In this document: positions 1 through 5,433 of the stretch, piece by piece
How the letters are laid out: each line of letters starts with the position of its first letter
How positions within the stretch are numbered: the first letter of the stretch is position 1
Source: Patescibacteria group bacterium
Lineage (GTDB): Bacteria; Patescibacteriota; Minisyncoccia; GCA-002772825
Direction: 5' to 3'
DNA length: 52,809 nucleotides
Assembly (NCBI GenBank): GCA_024654625.1
Contig: JANLHB010000024.1
Span: 1-52,809 of the forward strand
Program-made: the position numbers and the translations under genes
The notes under the pieces: generated by a model
What the model was told of the DNA's origin: nothing
The model's database searches: none
The model's input: the letters and a program-made list of their open reading frames with translations, nothing else

Positions 1-16
1 CCGCATCTAACAGCTA

Positions 17-27
17 GCACGAGGTAC
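17..27 (+). repeat. Cassette-boundary-like motif, copy 1 (GCACGAGGTAC)
   Basis: First of three copies of the motif GCACGARGWAC (others at 621 and 1132). Each copy lies in the non-coding DNA before or after a small plus-strand gene. Here the flanks TAGCACGAG and CTCTTGCTA form an imperfect inverted repeat. The window begins just upstream, so the left side of this copy is cut off. The recurrence is seen directly; a role as a recombination site is inference. Confidence 0.5.
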
Positions 28-67
28 TATGTAGGTAACTCTTGCTATACAAATTTATTGGTAGCGT

Positions 68-73
68 TAATAT
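68..73 (+). promoter_or_regulatory. -10 box, leaderless-type
   Basis: TAATAT ends 6 nt before the ATG at 80. That spacing puts the transcription start at or next to the start codon, so the mRNA of the 174-residue gene probably has no leader. No Shine-Dalgarno sequence is visible. Confidence 0.45.
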
Positions 74-79
74 TAATAT

Positions 80-604
80 ATGGAAAAGGATAAATTAAAT
101 ATTGAAAACAAAAAACCGATTACTATTTTGATAATTATCGTTGTAATTATCGGCGGATACTTTTTATTTCAAGGAAATAATCCTGTCACTAATACTGTAA
201 AAGTTACATTTCCCTACACTCTTAACGTTGTCAGCAATACGTCTTTTGCATGCGAATCATTGGTTTCTGCAGACATAATTGGTAGTCCTGAGGAATATTT
301 GACTAATGGTATTGAGGGTTCGGTTCAAAAAGGAACAGATAAGATTGCGATGAACATTAAAGATGAGAAAACACTCAATTTTCTAACAGGAGGAGATATG
401 CAAGCGGGAGCATCAGAGGGGGAAAATTTCACAATTGTGCAGAATAATAATCAAAAACTTATGGCTATTTGGTTTAATGAAAACGTGATTAGCACGGTAG
501 TTCTTAATAAAACAAATGGGCTTGGCGTGTGGCTTAAAGGGAATCCTGACTTTATTACTTATGGTGCACCCTTTGGAAATATTATTTACATGATTTGTAG
601 ATAA
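80..604 (+). CDS. Hypothetical protein with N-terminal membrane anchor
   Basis: A 174-residue protein that I do not recognise. Residues 1-12 are polar and lysine-rich, residues 14-30 form one strong hydrophobic helix (ITILIIIVVIIGGYFLF), and the rest is a polar, beta-like extracytoplasmic domain with no recognisable catalytic motif. It is therefore probably anchored to the membrane by an uncleaved signal. The start is supported by a TAATAT box 6 nt upstream. It is the first of two small same-strand genes separated by copies of an 11-bp motif, in a region that looks accessory. Function is unknown. Confidence 0.7.
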   Translation: MEKDKLNIENKKPITILIIIVVIIGGYFLFQGNNPVTNTVKVTFPYTLNVVSNTSFACESLVSADIIGSPEEYLTNGIEGSVQKGTDKIAMNIKDEKTLNFLTGGDMQAGASEGENFTIVQNNNQKLMAIWFNENVISTVVLNKTNGLGVWLKGNPDFITYGAPFGNIIYMICR

Positions 605-620
605 CGTTAAATGTAAAAGT

Positions 621-631
621 GCACGAAGAAC
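621..631 (+). repeat. Cassette-boundary-like motif, copy 2 (GCACGAAGAAC)
   Basis: Second copy of GCACGARGWAC, 604 bp after copy 1 and 17 nt after the stop codon of the first gene. It is enclosed by a short inverted repeat (ATGTAA at 611 and TTACAT farther right). The following TATATAGAC resembles TATGTAGGTA after copy 1, so similarity extends past the core. Confidence 0.5.
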
Positions 632-658
632 TATATAGACAATTTATTACATAAATTT

Positions 659-1120
659 ATGGCACTCCACGAAGACAAAAACTCAATGATTAAGGAAGCT
701 ATTCAAGAATATATTGAAGTAGCTAAATATTGTATTGATTTTGATAAAAGCAAAGATCCTCGCTGGAATGAATCAGCAGGCTGTTATGGTTATCCGGCTG
801 CATTGATACTTTTATCCATTACTGACGCGATTGGAACAATAGTAATGAAAGGAGGAGATGATGTTGGAGAACATTTTAAAGTTCTTAATAACCAAGACTA
901 TTATAATCTGAATTTATCTGGCAATGAATTAAAGATAATAGAGAAAGGTTATCGTAACAAACTATCTCACAATGCTCACATTAAAGAAGATATTGTTTTA
1001 GATATTGGGAATGGTGTAAATTCTGTTTTTGAAAAAATAAATGGAATTTATAAATTAAATTTGTTGCCATTTTATCACAAGACTAAATTAGCTGTAGATA
1101 AATTTATAAGCTCTTATTAA
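659..1120 (+). CDS. HEPN-like hypothetical protein
   Basis: A 153-residue, mainly helical soluble protein. Near residues 98-103 it has YRNKLSH, which fits the R-x4-H signature of HEPN domains, many of which are RNases or nucleotide-binding toxin/antitoxin partners. The N-terminal part has CIDFDKSKDP and GCYGYPAA, reminding me of a widespread family of uncharacterised proteins in gene-poor accessory spots. No separate toxin or antitoxin partner is next to it. It lies between motif copies 2 and 3. The HEPN call rests on one short motif plus predicted helices, so RNase activity is only a possibility. Confidence 0.6.
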   Translation: MALHEDKNSMIKEAIQEYIEVAKYCIDFDKSKDPRWNESAGCYGYPAALILLSITDAIGTIVMKGGDDVGEHFKVLNNQDYYNLNLSGNELKIIEKGYRNKLSHNAHIKEDIVLDIGNGVNSVFEKINGIYKLNLLPFYHKTKLAVDKFISSY

Positions 1121-1131
1121 AAATCAAAGGC

Positions 1132-1142
1132 GCACGAGGAAC
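1132..1142 (+). repeat. Cassette-boundary-like motif, copy 3 (GCACGAGGAAC)
   Basis: Third copy, 12 nt after the stop of the HEPN-like gene. Here the inverted repeat is clear: AAATCAAAGG on the left and CCTTCGATTT on the right, with the motif in the loop. Copies 1, 2 and 3 are 604 and 511 bp apart, so the array looks like two gene units each ending in the same signal. Confidence 0.5.
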
Positions 1143-1228
1143 CTTCGATTTATAACCCCAAAAGGGTTAAAATAGCTTTACCAGACTTGACAGACCACGG
1201 TTCCAGCCCGAGGTAGCCCGCCAAAGAT

Positions 1229-1266
1229 AAAAATACTTAATCTTTCATGGAAGATTAGGTATTTTT
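1229..1266 (+). terminator. Intrinsic terminator, possibly bidirectional
   Basis: A stem of about 14 bp (AAATACTTAATCTT paired with AAGATTAGGTATTT, one G-T mismatch) around the loop TCATGG, followed by a T run on the plus strand and preceded by an A run that serves the minus strand. It closes the two-gene array on the left. I see no further gene between here and 1376. Confidence 0.6.
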
Positions 1267-1376
1267 AATTATTTAATTAAAATATTCTTTGTTGCATTAA
1301 AATCAGTTCTAAAATTTTTATTAATTTTTTGCTTTTAACCACCATAAATTTTGATTTTAATCTATTGATTCTCTAC

Positions 1377-1934
1377 CTACTCGCACTCGTTTGGAAGCAC
1401 AAATACCGCGGCCGCAAGCACTGTCGTCCAGAGACCATCTTTATGCCCCATAGCGGATTGAGTAATATTCGTAGTGGTGATAAACTTCCCGCTCGCTTTA
1501 TACTGTTTTTCTCTCTCGTCCCATGCCTTGTCGGGGTCAAACTCAATTCCTAAAGTGGTGGCAAGCATAGTAGCCGCCAAATCTTCAGCATACTCCCCCG
1601 CCTTATCTTCCGTCTCACCAAAAGAATGATGCTCGCTTAGGTAGCCATATTGATTATTATCCTTCGGAATTCCCAAACCGACAGAAGCGGCAATTAGCCT
1701 ATTCGGCTCGTCTGTAGCATTCCTGCTCATAACGCAAAATCTTATTGATCCGGCCCTCATATACTTAAGCCCTTCATCTTTAGAAATTCTTTTGCACCCC
1801 GGAGGGAAAATACTTGAAACGGTAACCAGATTTTGCGTCTCTATGCCGGCGTCGCGAAGCGCCAATTCAAAAGATTGAAGATAATCCTTATGCCTGCCTA
1901 CACCCTTTGTGAAAAATACTTTCTTAGGTACCAT
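1377..1934 (-). CDS. pdaD: Pyruvoyl-dependent arginine decarboxylase
   Basis: A 185-residue proenzyme of the PvlArgDC family, which converts arginine to agmatine and CO2 as the first step towards putrescine and spermidine. The self-cleavage site is visible as VSSIFPPGC (about residues 39-47): cleavage between the two serines makes a beta chain and an alpha chain starting with a pyruvoyl group. The length is close to that of archaeal and chlamydial members. The central segment [12 protein letters not shown] and the glycine-rich region match the family fold. No agmatinase or other polyamine gene is nearby, so it stands alone in this window. The ATG start agrees with the family N-terminus. Confidence 0.88.
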   Translation of the reverse strand: MVPKKVFFTKGVGRHKDYLQSFELALRDAGIETQNLVTVSSIFPPGCKRISKDEGLKYMRAGSIRFCVMSRNATDEPNRLIAASVGLGIPKDNNQYGYLSEHHSFGETEDKAGEYAEDLAATMLATTLGIEFDPDKAWDEREKQYKASGKFITTTNITQSAMGHKDGLWTTVLAAAVFVLPNECE

Positions 1935-2051
1935 AATTTTTAATTAATATTTTATAATAGATTATAATACATTATTTGCACAATATTGATAGATGGCAAA
2001 AGAACCAGCTGTGAACTATTTTTATCTTTTTATTTATCACCCTATATATGA

Positions 2052-2057
2052 TAAAAT
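2052..2057 (+). promoter_or_regulatory. -10 box, leaderless-type
   Basis: TAAAAT ends 6 nt before the ATG at 2064. No Shine-Dalgarno sequence precedes this gene, so a leaderless mRNA is likely. Confidence 0.45.
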
Positions 2058-2063
2058 ATACAG

Positions 2064-2531
2064 ATGAACGAAACACCAATAATAGAATGGCAAGCGCCGG
2101 AATTTATTTTCTATAAAAAATCAGCTGATTGGTTTTGGGTTGTAATTATCATAACAATAGCGCTTGTTGTTGGATCTGTTTTACTAAAAAACTTTCTTGC
2201 AAGTATCATTATCGGAATATCAGGATTTTCTATTCTTATGTATGGGGCAAAAAAACCGGATATTATTGATTTCTCAATCTCTCCTCAGGGGATACAAGCC
2301 AGAAATAAACTTTATCTTTTTGAAAATCTGGAATATTTTTGGATAAACTATAATCCTCCGCATACTAAACAGCTAATCCTTAAGTCTAATAAGTTACTTA
2401 TGACGCACCTATCAATCCCTCTAGGGAATGCTGACCCGGAAGTTATACAAGAAATACTTTTACAATTCATAAAAGAGAAAAAAATTGAAGAGTCATTTTC
2501 TGAAATTATTTCAAAATTTTTGAAGTTCTAA
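2064..2531 (+). CDS. Conserved CPR-type membrane protein
   Basis: A 155-residue protein with a short polar N-terminus (NETPIIEWQAPEF), two adjacent membrane helices (about residues 24-60, with IITIALVVGSVLL and IIIGISGFSILMYG) and a cytoplasmic C-terminal domain with alternating beta strands and a final amphipathic helix. The layout of two helices followed by a small PH-like domain is common among uncharacterised CPR proteins. I cannot assign a function. Start codon chosen by the TAAAAT box 6 nt upstream. It stands alone, followed by the tRNA region. Confidence 0.75.
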   Translation: MNETPIIEWQAPEFIFYKKSADWFWVVIIITIALVVGSVLLKNFLASIIIGISGFSILMYGAKKPDIIDFSISPQGIQARNKLYLFENLEYFWINYNPPHTKQLILKSNKLLMTHLSIPLGNADPEVIQEILLQFIKEKKIEESFSEIISKFLKF

Positions 2532-2576
2532 ACTTGATAAAATTGATAAAACAGGTTATTCTATTTCTATTATTTT

Positions 2577-2613
2577 GCGCCCGTAGCCCTGCCTACCAGC
2601 AGGCAGGTCAGTT
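2577..2613 (+). pseudogene. tRNA-Lys 5' fragment split by a palindrome
   Basis: The first 17 nt of the tRNA-Lys gene at 2688 are repeated here, but cut in two: GCGCCCGTAGC (2577-2587), then the near-palindrome CCTGCCTACCAGCAGGCAGG (2588-2607), then TCAGTT (2608-2613). The insertion point is inside the D-stem. A second GC-rich inverted repeat (CCGCC/GGCGG, about 2615-2631) follows directly. No anticodon or T arm follows, so this is a partial duplicate and not a functional tRNA. Confidence 0.7.
2588..2607. repeat. Palindromic element family A, inside tRNA-Lys fragment
   Basis: CCTGCCTACCAGCAGGCAGG is almost self-complementary. Close relatives are at 15844-15863 and 19717-19736, and a degenerate one lies inside ruvC near 24838-24880. 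Confidence 0.7.
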
Positions 2614-2687
2614 CCCGCCAGAGAGGGGCGGACAGGGTCCGAGCAAGGTATTAAGTTCAGTTCAATAACATTAACAATATAAATCTT

Positions 2688-2760
2688 GCGCCCGTAGCTC
2701 AGTTGGTAGAGCAACGGCCTTTTAAGCCGATGGTCGAAGGTTCAAGTCCTTCCGGGCGCA
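2688..2760 (+). tRNA. tRNA-Lys (anticodon TTT)
   Basis: A complete cloverleaf of 73 nt: acceptor GCGCCCG pairs with CGGGCGC, the D arm is GCTC/GAGC, the anticodon loop is CTTTTAA, and the T arm contains GTTCAAGTC. The anticodon TTT reads AAA and AAG. The discriminator base is A and no CCA is encoded. The gene is 18 nt upstream of tRNA-Arg and may share its transcript. Confidence 0.95.
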
Positions 2761-2778
2761 TTTTTAAATTCATTTACT

Positions 2779-2850
2779 GCTCTCATAGTTCAAAGGATAG
2801 AACGCGAGCTTGCGGAGCTCGTAATAGAGGTTCGATTCCTCTTGAGAGCA
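2779..2850 (+). tRNA. tRNA-Arg (anticodon GCG)
   Basis: A cloverleaf of 72 nt: acceptor GCTCTCA pairs with TGAGAGC, the D stem is GTTC/GAAC, the anticodon stem is CGAGC/GCTCG with loop TTGCGGA, and the T arm is AGAGG/CCTCT with loop TTCGATT. The anticodon GCG reads CGC and CGU; most bacteria use ACG (inosine) for this box, so this is a less common choice. CCA is not encoded. The 3' half is duplicated just downstream. Confidence 0.92.
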
Positions 2851-2874
2851 AAGGCAATGGCGGTCTGGAAATTA

Positions 2875-2966
2875 GCGAGCTTGCGGAGCTCGTAATAGAG
2901 GTTCGTCGTGTACTACTGAAGAGTACACGACGCCCAGCACCCTTTAGTGGTGCTTGGGCGATTCCT
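2875..2966 (+). pseudogene. tRNA-Arg 3'-half duplicate with T-loop insert
   Basis: Positions 2875-2905 are identical over 31 nt to 2804-2834 of tRNA-Arg, from the base before the anticodon stem into the T loop (TTCG). The copy is then interrupted by about 53 bp of hairpins and resumes as CGATTCCTC, the rest of the T loop and T stem. CG occurs on both sides of the insert, which would fit a 2-bp target duplication. There is no D arm or acceptor stem, so it cannot be a working tRNA. Confidence 0.75.
2904..2958. repeat. Two-hairpin palindromic element (family E), copy 1
   Basis: Hairpin 1 is a perfect 11-bp stem (CGTCGTGTACT at 2904-2914 with AGTACACGACG at 2922-2932) around the loop ACTGAAG. 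Hairpin 2 is a 9-bp stem (CCCAGCACC with GGTGCTTGGG, one bulged T, 2933-2958). A copy differing at one base over about 60 bp is at 52744-52803, also in a tRNA T loop. Confidence 0.8.
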
Positions 2967-3003
2967 CGCGAGGACATATGAATGGAATTAAAGAGGTAAA
3001 TCT

Positions 3004-3075
3004 ATGGCAAAAAAAGAGTCGCTCAATGTTTCAGTCGCCGCAGGAGTGGCATTGTTTGAATTAATACGAGATTGA
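3004..3075 (+). pseudogene. Short ORF, probable 5' remnant of a gene
   Basis: An ATG at 3004 preceded by AGAGG at SD distance opens a 23-residue frame starting MAKKESLNVSVAAGVALFEL and ending at TGA 3073-3075. The hydrophobic end is cut off and runs into the 3' end of the opposite-strand gene at 3061. A good ribosome site with such a short frame suggests the start of a gene truncated by recombination next to the tRNA fragments. A real microprotein cannot be excluded. Confidence 0.35.
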
Positions 3076-3945
3076 TTTGATAAGACTACCTGACTTGTCT
3101 AAAAGTTCGATTGTTTCTCTTTTCTCTTTCCATAATTCATCATTTCGGCCTAAAAATATCCTCCATTCATTCTTATAAAAATCAGCGTCATCTCTGTGAG
3201 TATCTACGCATGACTTATAATTTATCTTCGTGCTTACATATTCCTGACACTGGCTTGATAAATAAGCCGGTATAGATTTGACGATTTCACATCTAGGAAG
3301 CTTATCAATATAATCAAGACATTTATCATCAAGTCCTCCCTGACCTGACGGTAGATCTTCATCACGCGGATAAAGGCAGTCCTTAGGCAAACTTGGGCTA
3401 AAATTCTGAAACTGCTCAAGATAACCGGTGCATTTATTTAATCTAAACGAATAGCCAATAGAAGACTGACCTGTTGTGATAATAGCTTTTCCTCCCGGCT
3501 CAAGAAAGATCGGTTCTTTATTATTAACAATACCGGGCCAATACAGATAAACTCCATCTCCAATAGGCAAATCCAAGTTATACGCGCCTCTAAGCCTCAA
3601 TCCTGAGAGAAGTGCTTTATCAACACTCTTTGAAGAAAGCTTTATCTCTATATATTCTTTTTCCGGATCAGTCTCTTTAGCTTTGTATATAGATCCGAAT
3701 GATATTAGATCTGCAAGCGACTGACCCGAAAGACCAGAAGTGTCATTTGAAGGCGTTGCTCCGCTACCAATAACTTCTTTTTCGTCGGCAGGACCTGAAC
3801 TGATACCGCCGATAGAGCCGGGCGGTATTACAAAAGGACTTTTTGCCGTCTCTCTATTTAGTCCGCCTGTATAATACCAGACGAAACCAAGTCCTATCAA
3901 AAACAAAATTAAAAATATTAAATCTTTTTTCGCATCATCTCCCAT
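3061..3945 (-). CDS. Conserved CPR-type secreted/anchored protein, lamin-tail-like
   Basis: A 294-residue protein with one membrane helix near the N-terminus (about residues 8-25, LIFLILFLIGLGFVWYY), a Gly/Ser/Pro-rich linker, and an extracytoplasmic domain. The strand pattern EYIEIKLSS ... LSGLRLRG and the ending LLDKSGSLIKSISY resemble lamin-tail (LTD) domains, which bind surfaces or nucleic acids; this is a weak similarity. Six or more cysteines in the C-terminal third (CTGYLEQF, CLYP, CLDY, CEIV, CQEY, CVDT) could form disulfides outside the cell. A TATAGT box lies 6 nt before the ATG, so the mRNA is probably leaderless. Function unknown. Confidence 0.75.
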   Translation of the reverse strand: MGDDAKKDLIFLILFLIGLGFVWYYTGGLNRETAKSPFVIPPGSIGGISSGPADEKEVIGSGATPSNDTSGLSGQSLADLISFGSIYKAKETDPEKEYIEIKLSSKSVDKALLSGLRLRGAYNLDLPIGDGVYLYWPGIVNNKEPIFLEPGGKAIITTGQSSIGYSFRLNKCTGYLEQFQNFSPSLPKDCLYPRDEDLPSGQGGLDDKCLDYIDKLPRCEIVKSIPAYLSSQCQEYVSTKINYKSCVDTHRDDADFYKNEWRIFLGRNDELWKEKRETIELLDKSGSLIKSISY

Positions 3946-4020
3946 ATAAATACTATACTTGGAAACATTGATGTGAGCAAATAAAAAGTGTAATGCCTAA
4001 ATACTTATGGCGCTTTTTAA

Positions 4021-4077
4021 ATGTATATATTTTGATGCGGTCGTTACAAAATATATACATGACCTAAACTGAGTTTT
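4021..4077. repeat. 57-bp direct repeat, copy 1, left of mosaic gene
   Basis: Identical to 5316-5372 except for one base. Each copy contains a 13-bp inverted repeat (TGTATATATTTTG and CAAAATATATACA) around the loop ATGCGGTCGTTA (AAGCGGTCGTTA in copy 2), followed by TGACCTAAACTGAGTTTT. Weaker similarity continues to about 4125, including a small hairpin AACCGA/TCGGTT (4100-4120) followed by TTAA. The spacer 3946-4265 otherwise holds only hairpins and no gene. Confidence 0.85.
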
Positions 4078-4136
4078 GAGTTTACAAAAAACCAAAAACA
4101 ACCGACTTCGGATATCGGTTTTAATCCAAATAAAAA

Positions 4137-4193
4137 GAGCCTCCGGCAAATAGTTCCAGCTGAATTAACAGAGGAAAATTTGCACAGAGGCTC
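4137..4193 (-). terminator. Structured 3' region of the mosaic gene
   Basis: Nested inverted repeats GAGCCTC/GAGGCTC (4137-4143, 4187-4193) and GCAAAT/ATTTGC (4146-4151, 4178-4183) lie downstream of the minus-strand gene ending at 4266. They could act as a terminator or RNA-stabilising structure. An A run at 4132-4136 would give the U tract on the minus-strand transcript. Confidence 0.45.
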
Positions 4194-4225
4194 AAGCCTG
4201 CCTGCTGCAGAAAGGGATCCAAGAG

Positions 4226-4245
4226 CTGAAAAACATGTTTTTCAG
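4226..4245. repeat. Perfect 20-bp palindrome
   Basis: CTGAAAAACATGTTTTTCAG lies 21 nt after the stop of the 258-residue gene and is framed by GAG and AGCTC. It may be part of the termination signal or a protein-binding site. Confidence 0.55.
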
Positions 4246-4265
4246 AGCTCTCAAGGAATCAAGAC

Positions 4266-5042
4266 TCAGGACTTCCGGGCCGAGGACACACCGATGTAAC
4301 CGTAGCGGCTGTAGTCCCAATAGTAGCTGACGCTCAGACCCCCGACATCGAAGCTACCGACATTGACGCGGTCACCGTCCGAGTCGAGGTCCGAACATCT
4401 GACATAGATGTTCTCGAACAGTCGCTCGCCAGTGGCGAGGTAGTGGCCGATGATAGTGTAGGCCATCACCTGAGCCTTCGGCGTTTCGTCGTTCTTGTCG
4501 AGCGTGGCCTGCTGTTCGTCCCACGTCTTCGAAGTCGAGTCCGGCACCGGGGTCTTGCAAACCAGGCGCCAGCCGACCTCGCCCTTGTCCTTCGCAAACG
4601 CCTGCTTATTGTACCAGGCGTCGTCGTGACTGAAGAAGAGCTTACGCTCGACCTTGCCACGAATGTTGAGGATCGACATCGGAAGCACAGCAACAAGGAC
4701 GTGCGTGTCCTTACAAGACTCCAACACTTCCTCAGTGAATGGCACCTCGGACAAGGCGGTGATCTGCGCTCTCGAGGGATTGACCCCGAAGTGCCTGATC
4801 GCTTCCTCGACGCCGAAGAAGTTCGCCCCCATGATCTCGCGAGCGCGAACCCACTGAGGATAAATATTTGAGAGTGTTTTGCCTCCAAGACTTTGATTTT
4901 TAGCGAAATCAGTCAGGAGAGTAAGATACGTCTCATCAAGATTAATGAGACGAGCAACATCACCAGCATCATCACCAAGCGCTCCCCAGAAACGCTGACT
5001 TGCAGCATTTAAAGTTCCCGCAGGAATTCTTTTCCAATCCAT
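4266..5042 (-). CDS. Hypothetical protein, GC-rich mosaic gene
   Basis: A 258-residue soluble protein I cannot assign. The N-terminal segment (about residues 1-60, MDWKRIPAGTLNAASQRFWG...) is AT-rich and helical; the remainder, from about residue 61 (position 4860 downwards), is encoded at roughly 60 percent GC and is beta-rich, ending in an aromatic stretch (SVSYYWDYSRYGYIGVS). No signal peptide or membrane helix is seen. A strong Shine-Dalgarno sequence AAGGAGG sits 5 nt before the ATG, unlike most core genes here. The gene lies between two 57-bp direct repeats, between mutM and the 294-residue gene, so it looks acquired. The composition break inside the frame suggests fusion of two sources. 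Confidence 0.75.
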   Translation of the reverse strand: MDWKRIPAGTLNAASQRFWGALGDDAGDVARLINLDETYLTLLTDFAKNQSLGGKTLSNIYPQWVRAREIMGANFFGVEEAIRHFGVNPSRAQITALSEVPFTEEVLESCKDTHVLVAVLPMSILNIRGKVERKLFFSHDDAWYNKQAFAKDKGEVGWRLVCKTPVPDSTSKTWDEQQATLDKNDETPKAQVMAYTIIGHYLATGERLFENIYVRCSDLDSDGDRVNVGSFDVGGLSVSYYWDYSRYGYIGVSSARKS

Positions 5043-5227
5043 GATAGCCTCCTTGCCGTTAGCCTATTTATCAAAATAAGCGACTGGCATTTAAGATTAC
5101 CCAAACCGCTCGGGCGGACGACTGCTTCACAATGAAGCAATTATTAAAGAGCTAATTACACATTGAATATGCCATATAGTCAAAACAAAATCAAGCGAAT
5201 TTCTATAACTCAACACTGTCCAACTAT

Positions 5228-5264
5228 CCAACACTGTCCAACACTCGGTGTTGGACAGTGTTGG
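5228..5264. repeat. Perfect 17-bp stem hairpin upstream of mosaic gene
   Basis: CCAACACTGTCCAACAC (5228-5244) pairs fully with GTGTTGGACAGTGTTGG (5248-5264) around the 3-nt loop TCG. An extra direct copy of CAACACTGTCCAACT lies at 5211-5225. The hairpin is about 190 nt upstream of the start of the 258-residue gene, so an operator, an attenuator or an element end are all possible. No gene is seen in the spacer 5043-5433. Confidence 0.7.
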
Positions 5265-5315
5265 CAAAAGTCAATAAATTGCGATAATGTCCACACACAC
5301 ATACATATTACACTA

Positions 5316-5372
5316 ATGTATATATTTTGAAGCGGTCGTTACAAAATATATACATGACCTAAACTGAGTTTT
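5316..5372. repeat. 57-bp direct repeat, copy 2, next to mutM
   Basis: Second copy of the repeat at 4021-4077 (one mismatch). Diverged similarity continues to about 5432 (GTTTACA, TATCGG, GGTTTTAATC), which is exactly at the stop codon of mutM at 5434. The distance between copies is 1295 bp and the unit contains just one gene. Confidence 0.85.
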
Positions 5373-5433
5373 ATGTTTACAGATGTTTACAAAAAATCAA
5401 GAATCGACGTCGGGTATCGGCTTCGGTTTTAAT

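Noticed and set aside
1197-1222. tRNA-like T arm after the cassette-like array (GGTTCCAGCCC)
   Set aside because: No pairing stems or matching tRNA are nearby; similarity to the 52735 region is too short to count.
1993-2066. 24-residue ORF overlapping the start of the gene at 2064 (ATGA overlap)
   Set aside because: The -10 box of the downstream gene lies inside it, composition is AT-driven, and there is no SD or own -10 box.
2703-2981. 92-residue plus-strand ORF
   Set aside because: It reads through both tRNA genes and the hairpin element; no start signal.
4443-4888. Several other ORFs over the mosaic gene
   Set aside because: They are out-of-frame shadows produced by the high GC content; only the 4266-5042 frame has an SD and sensible composition.
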